Part shown: positions 1-12,683 of the stretch, in pieces
Layout of the letters: each line of letters starts with the position of its first letter
Numbering within the stretch: position 1 is the first letter of the stretch
Source: Microvelia longipes
Taxonomy: Eukaryota > Arthropoda > Insecta > Hemiptera > Veliidae
Assembly (NCBI GenBank): GCA_018340805.1
Contig: JACMZG010000008.1
Span: 14,792,261-14,856,260, forward strand
DNA: 64,000 nucleotides
Reading direction: 5' to 3'
The notes under the pieces: generated by a model
Database searches by the model: none
What the model was told of the DNA's origin: nothing
Seen by the model: only the letters and a program-made list of their open reading frames with translations
Program-made: the position numbers and the translations under genes

Positions 1-235
1 TTGCTTCAATACAGCAAGTATATCTACGGGTTTTGTTGAATCTTAAAAGTTAATCAGCATCGAGTAAGGTCAGTGCCTGGATGGGTGACCGCTGGAAGTA
101 AAACTTATTTGCTAAGGGCAAGCGAAGCGGGTACAAAGACTGGTTGGACTACATATTTGGCGATTTGTTTATTATGATGACGATCAACGCGAGTCCGATT
201 TGGTGAGGATAAGTTCCTAGGTAGCAGGTCATAAT
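1..235 (+). repeat. 5S rRNA-derived SINE, copy 1
   Basis: Positions about 45-100 match the 5S rRNA internal promoter: an AAGTTAA-type box A near 48 and GGATGGGTGACCGC at about 79-92, at roughly the spacing seen in 5S rRNA. The terminal stems of a real 5S gene are absent and the sequence runs on into a tail (about 100-235). The same head and a related tail occur at 12941-13178, so this is a dispersed retroposon (SINE3-like), not a 5S gene. The element may begin before the window. Confidence 0.75.
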
Positions 236-360
236 ATTTTGTAATATATTATAATAATATTATTATACATAATTTTTCATTTACTTAGTTTCTGATGATT
301 ATAACTGCAACCCTGGGATGTTTTAAATAATATTATTTAAGAACTTTATAGTTTTATTTG

Positions 361-600
361 TACCGCCTCGTGGCCGAGGTCGTTAGATTGTCAGTCTTTA
401 CACTGACCTTTGACACACGGAGGTCTGGGGTTCGCATCCCAGGGTACGCTCTCAATTTATAGAAGATTATTTTATAGAAATTATCGCCAACTATAGAATA
501 CACTTTGAGCGTAACGGTTGCTACTACTACCCGAGGTTGTTCCCGCAGGGGTTATCCCTGATGAGCCGCAAGGCTCTAAGCGGGCATTATTATTAATATA
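361..600 (+). repeat. tRNA-derived SINE, copy 1 (3' truncated)
   Basis: An A-box-like TGGCCGAGGTC (371-381) and a B-box-like GGTTCGCATCC (429-439) form a Pol III promoter of tRNA type. The following body (GAGCGTAACGGTTGC, CCCGCAGGGGTTATCCCTGATGAG, GCAAGGCTCT) matches the minus-strand element at 52889-53292 over its whole length. This copy stops near 600 and lacks the poly(A) end seen in the other one. Confidence 0.75.
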
Positions 601-3600
601 GTTTTATTTGTAAGATTAAAACCTTATGTTTTTCATATTATTTAACTATACATTTATTATTATTATTTTATGCATGATTACTTTTCTTATTTATTGTTAT
701 TATGTGGTATTAGTTAATATAGGAATTTATTTATTATATTTCATTTTATTTTTTTACTTTTTAATGTTAAATTTTTGTTAGGAAATTTACTATAGCAAAC
801 AAAAACAATCTTAATTAACAATTTGTAGCCTCAAATATTGCAAGTTTTTAATGTTCTTTTGTTTTTTACGGAATAAGGGAATTTTATTCATTGAATATAG
901 ATTTTTATTGGTTGAATTTATTGTTTGTTTAAACTCTTTCCTGTATTTTACGACATGGCGCAAATTCTCTTCTTTCTAAATAAAAAAAAAAAATATGAAT
1001 GCATAAAACAACAATTTAGTGTTTTCTTATGTAGTAGTTGTATAAGTTTAATACTTCATAAAGTCTTAAATGTAAGCAGCTAGATAGTTTACATTAATCA
1101 TTCATCCATTCAAAGTAAACATACATTAAACAGTAAATAAAATCATGAATATTATTCAAAGAGTTTGTAAAATTTTATTTTAACTTACAAAACATTATTC
1201 TGTTTGTAAAGTATCATAAAAAATATTCTCACTATTCCCTTCATACTTACAAAATAGTACAAGTTATGTATTGAAAAAATGCCAACTTAACATAAATCTT
1301 TTTGTACGCTTTCAAAGTACTACTATATCTTTTTATTAAAACTAAATGAATACTTTAGAAAAAAACATACATGTTATTAAAAAATAAAGAGAGTGTCCTT
1401 ATTAAAAACCATGTCTTTTTATATCAGTAATACCAACATAACTGAATAGACTAAAAATACAGTGTATCCTCTAAAGGAGAAAGTATACTTCTAAATAAAG
1501 ATTTGTGTCCTCTTCTATTTTCCTAGTATGGCTTTTGGTTTGAAAAATGCAACAACAGTGGACTTCTTCCTAAACGGTATAATAGTATGGTTTTATGCTA
1601 ATTTACCTTCTTATTTTACTTAACATGCAATTTTAATAAATATAGGTTTATTCAATTCTATATTCGTGCTATTGTATTTCATTGAATGTACGTAAATTTT
1701 ATATTACATTGTTGCTTCTGTGTCAAAACTAGAATAACTGAAATATAATTAATAATATTGATTTAATTTAACTACTGAAAATTTCTTAGGTAACTTAAAA
1801 GTTACGCAGTCAGTAATTAATTGCTTATTTTATGTTCTGTTCATTATACTCTTTTCCTAACTTAAGTGTACTTTTTAACGTGGTAGCTTTATTTAAAATA
1901 GTTTTAATAACATAAACGATTAATAAATCTTTTTGTAACCCTTGCAAATGAACTCTTACTCATCATATTGCATAATATTGTTTTCCTTGTACTTTTCTTA
2001 TATCCATTACTTGAAGCTATATACTTAGTAAGAATAAGATCTTTTAAACCTAGTTTAATGATAATTTATTACTTCTATTACCGGAATTTATTTTCTCCCT
2101 AAGATGCTTATTTTTAAGTTCGTGATTAAAATGATTTTAATTTCATTTTAAAAAAGTTATTTAGCTATATTTTATGCTTTAAAACGTAATATTTTTCATG
2201 GTGGTCTTAGGTTTTTTTTTAATTCAAACATAATAATTATATTATAACTTTTCTAATATGTTTTAGCATTGCGTAATTACTTTTTATTGTATAAAATATC
2301 AAATAAGTATGTAATATAATATATTTATTGAATATTGATAATATAATTTAGCTAATGATTATTAATAGTTATTTCTCAGCGAGTAAAAACGCTAAAGTGT
2401 TTGTATAAATTTATTTATTTTATAATATAAAGTGATTTGAAGATTGTTATACTTGCATATTTTCTTAGTTATTTAATTTCTGTTTCCCTTTTTTCTACAG
2501 ATATCTTTATTTAGTTAATAATAATAGATTAAATTTTATCTGAAAGAATTACTGATTAAATAAAATATTAAGTAAACAACCGAACGACTAATGACATATA
2601 TTGATATTGATTCTTTATAGAAAACAAGTTATAGGAGTATAAAATATGCAATAAGGTTTTGTAAGTAATAAGTAAATTTATAAAATAAAAATAATTGTAA
2701 TTATTTATTCCCTTAGATACTTTTTCTTAAAAAATTTTAATTTTACATTCATATTTTTCATAATTTTTGTTAACATTTTTTTAACAATGCAATTCAAATT
2801 CTTTTATTTAAATTCTTATTTTAAAAAAACCTTTGTGCCAATTCTTTAATTTTCTGTTTCGCGATTGAGTCTCCTTTCTCTACGTTTGTCAATTGGCAAA
2901 TTTCTCTTCCTATTGTTATTTTATCGAAAATCCAACAGAATTTAAAAATGTGTTAGTAGGATTTTATTCAGTTAATTTGCACAGTCAGTATGTAAATATT
3001 TATCGACTGAAACAAATTTTCGTTTTAAAGATCTGTTTATCTTTAAATTTTATTTCTTTCTTTATAAGTTGTATTAGTTCTGTTTGGTAAATTCCGTTAC
3101 TTGTATATGCTAGAATTTTTCACTTTAAACGATCCTTCAAGTTAAAATCTTTTCATCATTTTATTCTTATATTTTTTCTTCATTTCATTTACAGTTTAAC
3201 TAGTTAGAGCTGCTGCATTGATGTTAGGATTTCGATTCGGTATATTCTCTAAGAACCTGCACTTCATCGTCTTAAATCATATTATCATTAACCTTCGCTC
3301 TTAAAGTTAAACCTCTTTAACTTTTTGAACTTAAAAATGTTTACTTTGTATAATTTATTTTAATATTTATGACATCATGTATGATCTTGAAGTCAGTAGG
3401 TCATCACTACAGCACGTATTTTTTGTCAGGATTTGTTTACCTTCTTAAACAAATTCAAATAATTATTTGATTCTTTCGTTGTAATCTTTGATCCTCTTAC
3501 GCCTTTTACTTTTGACTTATTTTTATTAGCGACGTAAAACGTTTAATAAAACATTCTAAATTTTAATTATTTATTCCTTTAAAGTATATTAAAAAGAGTT

Positions 3601-5000
3601 AATCAGTAAATATTTTTTTGTTTAATTATACCCTAGATAAGTAAAAAATGAGCTTATGAGATAGGAGTGATAAAGAAAGGAAAGCAACGTTTTTGAATTG
3701 GAATTCAGAAATAATATATTTCTGTATTGGAATCAAAATAATATTATTCTGAATTCCAGAATATTTATGAATCGGGAGGCGATATTTATGAATTGGGGGA
3801 TCATGAATCATTACTGATCAAACATATTTTGGCCTCACAATAACTTTAGAGCGGTCAATGATCTCAGTGAAACTTAGCTCAGAAATCAATCTTATATATT
3901 CAAGAACCATATAATTTATTAAATTATTGTGTCATCATTAACGTACAATAACGACTAAGCAAAAATATTCAAAATGCACTAAAATGTATTTTTTAATTTG
4001 GAAATTTTCTATATTGTGACAATATACCACTTGCAGTACCTTATGACAACTAATTTATACAGGGCCCTGATGTGACCTGCTGAAGCCGTTTTGTGGTCTT
4101 GTTTTTAATTTATCTTGTAATTGTCAACAAGTTATTTGGTAGCCCTGAAAACTGTTTTGAGGAATATAAAAAGAATCATTTTTTTTCGAATAGATATTGT
4201 GTCTAATTTAATGATAATCTGTTTTAACTGTATGTCAACGAGTGTTTTAATGTTAAATTTTAAGTTAAGGATTTAATATTATTTCTCGTTTTCATTTGCA
4301 GTTTGTAGGAAGAGTCATTTTGATAAAATTAGCTAAACTGTTACTAAAGAATACCTGAATATTTTATTATGGATAATTATACAAAATGAGGTACTATTCT
4401 AAGATTGGTACGGAAGTAAATATTTTCTTCAAAATTTCGTCACTACTCTATGATTTGTTTGAACAATAATTAGACGCAAATGCAAAGAATTAGAATCAAA
4501 GTTATAATCAAATTTACTATAATTTAATAGCATTCGCCATTTTAATTTATATTGCCATTTTCGGAAAGGTGTTGGGACATACTGACAATTCCTAATAAAT
4601 ATTATAATAGGATATGGCAAGTGATCGTGTGAAGGATCCTATTTGGAATATCATTAAAAATATATTTCTTATAAGCAAGTTAAGTACATATTTTCTTTGT
4701 TCCTTCACCGATAACAGATGCCCTCGTGACATTTTACTTGTAAAATTTTGTTAAAGTTTGTCGTAAAAGTGTGATTGTATGAAAATGAGCTTTATCGTGC
4801 AAAAGTAACTACCGCTGAGGCACCGTGGGAACGCGTAGACACTTGACTGTCCTGCTTATTATACTGTAGCTGACTTGTCTTTATTCTCAGGAATATAAAA
4901 TGACAGCAGATTTTTTTTTATTTGATTCTACGTACTTGTACCAATTGATGATTTATTAATTAATATAGGTTGAGTTGAGGCATAACTATAACTAGGCTTT
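601..5000. other. AT-rich stretch without recognisable genes
   Basis: Only short random frames occur, dense in stops on both strands. A diverged inverted repeat built on GGAATTCAGAA lies at 3699-3758 and a short tandem duplication (ATATTTATGAAT) at about 3761-3800. A 24-base string (CTTGTAAAATTTTGTTAAAG...) at about 4737-4760 recurs near 5494-5517, suggesting repeat debris related to the element at 5205-5465. Confidence 0.6.
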
Positions 5001-5026
5001 AGAGCTCTACTGCTAATACAGCTTCT

Positions 5027-5116
5027 TCAAGCTATTGAAACTGGCTGCTTAGTTTCAATAGCTTGAGGATACATAAATTATTCTCAGGCTTTTAAAAGTA
5101 TTTCTTTTAAAAGCCT
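5027..5116. repeat. two adjacent perfect hairpins
   Basis: The first stem pairs 5027-5042 with 5051-5066 (16 bp, 8-nt loop, core CAAGCTATTGAAACT). The second pairs 5086-5098 with 5104-5116 (13 bp, 5-nt loop, AGGCTTTTAAAAG). Both are mismatch-free. No run of T follows either, and I see no gene they would serve. Confidence 0.85.
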
Positions 5117-5204
5117 AAGTTACATATATTTTACGAGATGGCAAAATGGATTTACCTAAGATGTCATAGAAATTTTTCACCTATTAAAACTTCTGGCGCG
5201 GTAG

Positions 5205-5465
5205 TCCGCATGTCAGACGAATTTTCTTTTGGAATGCGTGTTTCCGTGGTTAACAACCCATTTCTTGCTTAAGTTCAGGTTTATGCTATATAACCTAAGC
5301 ATGTACTCAATTATCAAGCACTACTCGTAACTATTTTTTGTATTTTTTAAAGGAAATGCGAATAATTATCCTATTGGTTGTGCAAAACTATGCCTCTAAA
5401 ATTGGCAGCGCACATCATTATTTGCACTATTTTAATGCTCAGTTGGTTTCATGGTTAGTTTCTTT
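5205..5465 (+). repeat. interspersed repeat R3, copy 1
   Basis: About 230 bp here match, in inverse orientation, 56262-56505. Shared landmarks in order are GGAATGCGT, CCCATTTCTTGCTTAAG, GGTTTATGCT, AATTATCC and CCTCTAAAATTGGCAG. No terminal repeats or coding potential are evident, so its class is unknown. Confidence 0.75.
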
Positions 5466-5656
5466 AAAGTTTTTAGCGCATTACCTTTCCTTGTAAAATT
5501 TTGTTAAAGTTTGAATTTCTCGAAAATAAGACAATTGTTGGAGTCCGTATTAAATTATGTAGAGAAAGGTTTGGGCTAAATACTTGATTTATATTTATAT
5601 CATTTAAATTGATCCCTTATCCCATTAACTCATTTCTACCTTGAAATATCACTAAA

Positions 5657-5658
<2 letters not shown>

Positions 5659-5735
<77 letters not shown>
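5659..5735. repeat. (TA)n microsatellite
   Basis: Almost pure TA repeat with one phase break near 5695. It abuts the hammerhead-like motif at 5750-5783. Confidence 0.95.
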
Positions 5736-5741
5736 CACGTA

Positions 5742-5787
5742 CGTGCTACACTCCTGACGAAGCCGCACGGCGAAAGCTTGAGTACAT
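5742..5787 (+). ncRNA. possible minimal hammerhead ribozyme motif
   Basis: The two conserved core boxes of a hammerhead are present: CTGACGA (5754-5760) and GAAA (5772-5775). They are separated by a short stem II, GCC/GGC at 5762-5764 and 5769-5771. Stem I pairs ACTC (5750-5753) with GAGT (5780-5783). In place of stem III is the palindrome AGCT (5775-5778), so pairing would need a dimer; cleavage is predicted after T5779. Dimeric hammerheads without stem III are known from Penelope-like retroelements. One extra base (A5761) follows the CTGACGA box, which weakens the call, and no Penelope coding sequence is seen. Confidence 0.4.
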
Positions 5788-5877
5788 CCTTTCCTTCTAT
5801 ATTTTTAACCATCTGTAAGTTATTTTAATTGTTGTTTATAATCTTATGATTTGTTTTTTCTATTTTCTTATTGTTTG

Positions 5878-5879
<2 letters not shown>

Positions 5880-5950
<71 letters not shown>
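5880..5950. repeat. (TA)n microsatellite
   Basis: TA repeat with one phase break, ending at the left arm of the inverted repeat that starts at 5951. Confidence 0.95.
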
Positions 5951-6040
5951 GTTGACTCAACACCAGTAAAACAAGCATCTATACGCAGAAGCGTTCATGG
6001 TAATTACGTAAATAAATTTATTTCATAATCTATTAAAAAC

Positions 6041-6138
<98 letters not shown>

Positions 6139-6186
6139 CTATACGCGTCTCCGTATAGATGCTCATTTTACTGGTTTTGAGTCAAC
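5951..6186. repeat. inverted repeat enclosing a (TA)n array
   Basis: Left arm 5951-5986 (GTTGACTCAACACCAGTAAA...) and right arm 6152-6186 are diverged inverse copies sharing GTTGACTCAA, CCAGTAAAA, GCATCTATACG. Between them lies a TA array (about 6041-6138). The right arm is preceded by a small hairpin, CTATACG/CGTATAG, at 6139-6158. Confidence 0.8.
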
Positions 6187-6189
6187 CAT

Positions 6190-8570
6190 TGCTGTTTGTT
6201 AATTAAAAGACCAATAAAACTGTGTCGGTGTGTCAAAAGGTAAACAATTATTTCCATAATTAATTAAAAGAAAAAAGAAGAGCGTTGACAGTATTCAAAA
6301 CAGTATGAAAATATAATTTAATAAATTATATACTTGAAAAACAATAGAAGTTAGGTAAGAATTTTGAGAATACTTAGGACAATAGAAGTCAGGATAGTTC
6401 CTTACGCTTATATCAAGATAACATCGTAGCCTGAAATCCTAGCTCCCTGACTACAACTTAAAGTATTGCAAAAGTTCATCAATTATAGAACTGTACAATT
6501 AACTTTTATACCTTCTTGTTTTATTACTATTACTTTATTTAGACAATGTTTTGTACTTATTTTTTTCTGTTTTTTTGGTGCACATTGTTTTATTAGTCAA
6601 AACATTTGCTAATGTTTGTATATTTTTGTATTGACTAATATTTAATAAAAAATAGGTTTTACAGTCTCGCCGTATATAGGTTTTACGCCGAGACTTTTAT
6701 CTGTTTATTCATATAAGATTTAATCTGTTTATTAATTGTAGTATTCGTTAATCTCCCATAATTTCTCGAATATTACTTTCTCGCTGTCTTAATTTTAAGT
6801 TAGCCCTAATTAAAAAATAGGCAAAATGTAAACGAATAAAATCAAATGGATATTTTTATGGGATAAGTGTTTTATTTTAATTAAAAATATTAAATGCGAT
6901 TTGTGTGTATACATTAATGTTTTTAATTTAAGTTTTAAATCCTTCTTTTCTTATTCTTGTTCTATTAAAAAATGTATTTTAGTATTGTAATTTTGAAGTG
7001 TTTACGTAAACGCTCCCATTAACTTTCAATAGTCTCCTCAACGTCTTTAGCAAACTTATTGTTTGACATGCACTTTGAGCACTATAGATATTGTGCTGCA
7101 ACTGAAATAGTGCTTGTCTGCTGAGTAAGTAGCACCGATTGGCCGAAATGTTTTGAAACAGGCATCTTTAAAATTTGATTTGTTTAAAGTTTTCATTATT
7201 TAATAAAAAAAAATGCCCCTCTCAGCTCAAATAGTTTTCTCGATTCTATCTTGCTTATATACATTATGCTCGAAGTCAATGTTAACATCGTAAACGTCAA
7301 TTTAATGTTCATACTTTGAATTTTGTATTTAAAAAATTCATAAAGTTTTCATCTTTTTTTAAATATATTATTCTTGTAACTTCCTATTTTATCCTTTCGT
7401 GTATTCTATATATTTAAATGTATTGTATTATTTGTGTCTATCATATTTTCTCATTAACCTAGTATTTATTAAAAAAAAAAAATGGAATTATACTAGCGGA
7501 AAAATGAAAAATAAATAGGTGTTAGTATTTATTAATTCCATTTTATTTGTCTGGGACATGGAATTATATTTTTATGAAGTATATTTTCAACGAGCAGAAC
7601 CCTAAGGATTTCCACCGAACACAGTCAAACCTGCAATTGGTCGAAGTTTCTCTCTTCTAGGTTTATGAAATTAATATCTTGTCAGCAGCAAGAGTTAGTT
7701 AATTATATTAATAATGACAAAGCAATGATTCAAAGAAACATCGAACAAAAAAAAAACAATTAATTAAATCAGCAGAAAAACATGTTTTGTATTTTTATAG
7801 CCAACTATTAAATATATAGGACAAAATACTTTATTAATTAATTGATATAGCAATAATTTAACCTTTGGAAGTATTTCGTGATTGCAATATTGAATTTAAC
7901 ACTTATACTTAATACTTATACTTATACTTAATTAAAAAAATTATGTATATTTTTTTAATAAACAAAAGTTAAACAAAGTAATCAATGATTGGAAAAATAC
8001 TATTTAATTTTAAATCATAATTTTTAATTGGACTTGTATTAACTTAATTTACTTATTTTTAAATATTTTATAAACTTTTTAAATTCAAATTTTTTAACAT
8101 ACTTAAAAAATAATATTACTGTTAATAAAATTATTAAGTTAATAAATTAACATAATATGACATTGGAAATATAAAAGTTAAATATTAAATTAACAAAATT
8201 GATTCAATATTATTTTTTTATTGTTTTAAGATTTTTAGTACTAATTCATCACGTATTTGTTTGAAAAAATGTTCTGCAGCACATGAATTAAATAAAAGTA
8301 TGTGAGGGTTAAATTTATTAATTATCATTTAAATAAATCTATCAAGGCAAAAACTTAAAAATTTTAATGTATACACGAATTGAACATTTTATAAACTATG
8401 TTTCATTATGATTTAAAATTTTATGATCGTGTTTTTGTGATAGTTATTCTTAATTTGAAAATAATTTATTCATAATTTTACGAGTACAATAATTTATTCA
8501 TACTAACAAGAATTTTTTCGAACTAACTAATAAACTAGAGTGAACTAACTATAATAAACTAACAGTTCTA
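6190..8570. other. AT-rich stretch, no gene seen
   Basis: Poly(A/T)-rich sequence with no open frame of note on either strand and no terminal-repeat element that I could delimit. A motif near 7118-7152 faintly resembles a decayed hammerhead core but fails on key bases. Confidence 0.55.
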
Positions 8571-8580
8571 AGGCTAAGGT

Positions 8581-8840
8581 GAAGTTCGATATAATTAAAG
8601 CTAGAGATAACTAAGAAGTAGTAGTTCGATATAATTAAAGGCTAGAGAGAACTAAGAAGTAGTGAAGTTCGATATAATTAAAGGTAAAATAGAACTAAGA
8701 AGTAGTGAAGTTCGATATAATTAAAGGCTAAAGTGGTAAAATAGAACTGAGAAGTAGTGAAGTTAGTCAGAACTAAAAAAAAGAGGCAAAACAGAACTAA
8801 AAAGTTGAGAAGTTCAATAGAACTATGAAGAAGAGAAGTT
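8581..8840. repeat. tandem repeat, unit about 43 bp
   Basis: Four or so copies of a unit starting GAAGTTCGATATAATTAAAG and ending AACTAAGAAGTAGT lie at 8581-8764. They decay into looser AGAACTAA/GAAGTT motifs up to about 8840. Unit length varies between about 40 and 57 bp. Confidence 0.85.
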
Positions 8841-8889
8841 AAGTTAAACTTTATGGTAAGAATTTTTTGAGTAATTATATTTGCCAAAT

Positions 8890-10480
8890 ATTTATTCCTT
8901 ATGATTCCTAAAGATGCATTTTATTTTCCTACAACTATAGTGTTTTATTTTCTTCCACTATAGTTTATGACTCCATATTTTAACCTAATTGTTACGTGTA
9001 TTATACGTATAGAAAAATACGTGTTATTAGAACAAGATGGAAGCCTATATTTACAACTTACATCTTTATGTAAACCTGACTAAAAGCAGGAAGGATTCTG
9101 TACCTTACATCCTGTCAGGAAAATAAAGCCCAGTAAATATACCTCTACTTTACCAAAATCTATTGGGATTTTGTTGTATTGCATATTCTGCCGTTATAAC
9201 CAGCGATTATTTATTTTTATTTTTTATTAAATGATTTTAAATATAAATTTCTTATAAAAATATAATTACGTTTATTTTTAGAATACAAAATCGTAAGTTA
9301 TGAGGGGGGTATAATTTACGTATGGAACAGTTTATCCGTGTCTTTAAAATCAAACTTTTAAAAAACGGAAGTTTTATCGTTTAGCACAAAAAAATTACTC
9401 ACACGGAGAAAGTGTTTTTAATATTGAAAGGGTTTTCGTAAAAAAAAGTAAGACAAAAACCGTATTTTGGTAATATAGATGAATAGTTTCAAAAAAACAT
9501 TCATATTTTACTTGACTTTTTTAGTTGTGGCAAGGAAAAGTATTATCTATCAAAATAATATTAATTTTTATGAGTTATGTTCTAAATATTTTCGTAAAAA
9601 CTGTTTTAAAGAGGTTTAGAAAAATTTAAAAACTATGTTTCTATACTGTGGTGTATGGGTAATTATATTATTAATTATTATAATTATAATTATAAAATAG
9701 CTTACTAATAAATCTATTTTACAGGGAACTTGTAAAGAACTTTGTATGTGATATAATTTTTTTACCGTTCTGGTACCCTAAAAATCCGTTTACGGAAATA
9801 TTTCAGAACGTTTTTCAAGGACTTCTGTCAATAAGAAGTAGCAAACACCTCGACTCTTTTTTTAACATTTTTATTGAATAATACTACAACAATATAATTG
9901 TTACTAGTGTTAGAGTTGATATATTTTAGTTGCTTGCTAAGGCATGTAAGAGAAACTATCCAGTGATTATTCTCAGACGAAAGAAACTTCGTTTATTTAG
10001 GTATGTGATTTTTCAGATACTATATTGGTAGTAATAGTTAAAATATGCGGAGATAGAAAAGGGTAAAATAAAAATGTAGTGAAGATTGTCGAATTTGGAG
10101 AAATAGGAATTATAAATAATTTAAATTAAGATACAATAATTAAAAAGGATGATGTTTACGGATAGGGTTTGTACTAGAGGATTAGGATAATCGATTAAGG
10201 ATTCATGGAAATGTTTATAAGGGATTATGGAAAGATCTTGGTCAAAAGGAACATCAAGGTCGTCTCTGTGGATTGTTAAATTTGATACATAAAATGGAGC
10301 ATTTGTGATGTTCGGATCGTAGGATTACCTCCACACAAAATGCAATCTTTATTTATTTTCAGACATTACAACCTTAGAACATTAAAATTGTTCTTTGTTC
10401 AGCAAATGCTTATGACAAACAAAATGCAATGCTATACCTCTGGGAAATGTTCCCAAATGTTCATTTGACATTCTTCATCA
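8890..10480. other. AT-rich stretch, no gene seen
   Basis: No convincing reading frame or RNA gene. The edge at about 10473-10494 (TCATCATTGATGGCTCGACC) is partly repeated inversely at about 10871-10890. The MITE at 10495 may therefore have landed inside an older inverted-repeat element. Confidence 0.5.
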
Positions 10481-10494
10481 TTGATGGCTCGACC

Positions 10495-10807
10495 CATAGA
10501 GATATATACTAGAGGGGGCATAGCCTATCTAAATACATTGAGAGCCCTGAAACATCTTTTTGGGGCTCTCAGGGGCTCTGTGTAACCTCATTGAAACCTC
10601 CTTCAAGAGTGAGTTAAGGTTATAATTAATAAATGTACTTCTGTTCCCGCACATTGTTTGTGTGTTGATTTGTATTTTTAAAATTTACTATATAAGTTAT
10701 TGTAATTTTGCACTGATTATTTAATTATATTAATTAGCGAAGGTGGTCAGGTTACTTTTTCGATGTTTCAAAATTTAACCTATAGGCCCATCTAGTATAT
10801 CTCTATG
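10495..10807 (+). mobile_element. hAT-type MITE, copy 1
   Basis: A 313-bp non-coding element with terminal inverted repeats, CATAGAGATATATACTAG at the left and the inverse ending ATCTCTATG at the right. It is flanked by an exact 8-bp duplication, GCTCGACC (10487-10494 and 10808-10815). The 8-bp target site and the CA...TG ends suit a hAT-superfamily non-autonomous element. Two more copies are at 49871-50190 (inverse) and 51874-52214. Confidence 0.88.
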
Positions 10808-10815
10808 GCTCGACC

Positions 10816-11500
10816 TAATGTCAAGATCCAGTCTGTTTAGTTACGTCTGAATCATCAGCGCACCTATTATGTCGAGCCATTATTGATGACGATTATCGTA
10901 TGATGGAACAGTTCCCTCATGCGTTTTCATCTACAGTTTCAATTTGCATTGCATTTTGTTTCTTACATTTACTAGGTGCCTCTCGTACAAATTATATTGT
11001 ATCAAAACAATATGTCCAAATGTCCAAACATGTTATCAAACCAACATTTATAATATTTCTTGTGGTAGATATAAGTTTTGTTTCAAAAGTGAAAACCAAC
11101 CATAACCAGTATAACATTTCTTTAGAAATTGCCAAAAAACAACAATCATTTTAACTGGTATTAATTATATACCTGTATCTACATCTTATCATTTTTTTGG
11201 CAACTATTCTATTTCAAATGATATTACTTAATTATTATGCTATTATATTATGTTTATTTGCTTCAACTCGTCATCATTCATATTGATTTCCTAAAATTAA
11301 AGTTAAGTGGCCAATATTGCGATAAAAGGGAGAGAAAGTGGCGTAAAAACTATAATTTATTATTTTTCTCCCAATAATATTTACAATATTGTAATTGTCA
11401 AATTACAATACACAATGCTAGAGTTGAATAATACGATTTGCAATTTATGTTTATTATTATAATTAACTAGATGGTCTATAGAAAGCAAGAGTGATCGAGA
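10816..11500. other. no gene supported
   Basis: An 84-codon plus frame at 10900-11154 has no recognisable domain and the base composition of its surroundings, so it is treated as chance. GCATTGCATTTTGTTT near 10946 occurs inversely near 10418-10433. Confidence 0.5.
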
Positions 11501-11504
11501 CTTA

Positions 11505-12000
11505 TGACATTCTGTTAAAAAAATGTCATTTTATGCTTTTCTAATAGTTTTGCATTTAATTTTAGTTGTGGTTTGAGTTCACTGACCCTACTTGAATGTC
11601 ATTTCTTCTGTTATTAAAATTTTGAATTATAGGTTTTGTTTTTAAATTCTTTTTGGTCTGTCTTCCCCCCTTTAAAATTTGGTTTGCCTTGGTGCAAAGT
11701 TGTTTGCTACAAAGAACTTCTTTTGGCCTGAAACAAATATGTCATTTCATGCTTTTCTAATAGTTTTACATTTAATTTTAGTTGTATTTTGAGTTTATTA
11801 ACCCTACTTATAAACATTTCCTCTGTTATTTTTTTATATTTTTTTTTAACAAGTTCTTTATTGGCACCTCTGTTATTAAAATTGTGAATTGTAGATATTG
11901 CTTTTAAATTCTTTTGGTCAGTCCCCCCTCTATGAATTTTTAGTGTGCCTTGGTGTAAAGTTATTTGCTCCAAACAACATTTTTTGGTTTGAAACAAGGT
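11505..12000. repeat. degenerate tandem duplication, unit about 240 bp
   Basis: 11505-11735 and 11738-12000 align throughout. Shared landmarks are ATGCTTTTCTAATAGTTTT, CATTTAATTTTAGTTGT, TTCTGTTATTAAAAT, CTTTTGGTC and GCCTTGGTG. The second unit keeps a 96-codon minus-strand frame (11707-11997), but the first unit has stops in the same frame. An old coding origin is possible but unproven. Confidence 0.75.
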
Positions 12001-12683
12001 CCGCTATTTTTTTTTCTTTTTTCGTTAAGACGTACTAAAAAATGCTATAGTTGCACCCCAAAGAAATATATAACAATTTAGTTGGTCTCCTTAAAAATGT
12101 ATGGGATGCAGCTCCTAAAAAAAAAAATGCAAATATTTCCTCTTATAAGATTTTTGGGCTAGAAACTTATCTTAAAAATTTCTTTTCCTCCTTACATAAA
12201 TCTCTCAATAAACTTTACATTATTTACTGTTTAGTGATAAAATCTTTTTAGACACACTGATTTGTCAATTCTTTTTAAAATATTTATAATTTCATAGACC
12301 GATCAAGGAGCGCCAAAATCCCACGAAAATAGCTTTTAACTTAATGATTCCTCCGATACTGCTGTCAAAATTTACTATCACTTTTAATAATAGTTTTTTA
12401 TTGTTTTTGATTTCATTCAACGAGTCGTGACCGTCAAAATGTGATGAAACGGAGTCAGTTGTTTGTTGTGAAAATTAAAACAACTTTATCAGTTGTCAGA
12501 CTTTAGTGTTTATTTCGAATGATAGTTCTATTTCTTCTGTTAGATTTCATCTAGTCTCGATTATGTGAATTTCGTGAGATATCTTGATTGGATCGGAAAA
12601 TCGGAATAGTTATACGTATATCAACTATGGCTTATAATATCTAGTTCCATTTGACCGTTTTTATTATTATTGTGAAGAGTAGT

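Noticed and set aside
1..110. Functional 5S rRNA gene
   Set aside because: Only the internal control region is similar. Terminal stems and a T-run terminator at the right place are missing, and the unit recurs with the same non-5S tail.
7108..7155. Another hammerhead-like motif (CTGAGTAAG ... GGCCGAAATG)
   Set aside because: The first box departs from CTGANGA at essential positions and no stem I can be drawn.
10900..11154. 84-codon plus frame starting MMEQFPHAF
   Set aside because: No recognisable domain and local base composition. It lies within the flanks of a MITE insertion and possibly an older inverted-repeat element.
12051..12251. 66-codon plus frame with a lysine-rich core
   Set aside because: Some residues look protein-like, but there is no family match that I can name and no splice or start context.
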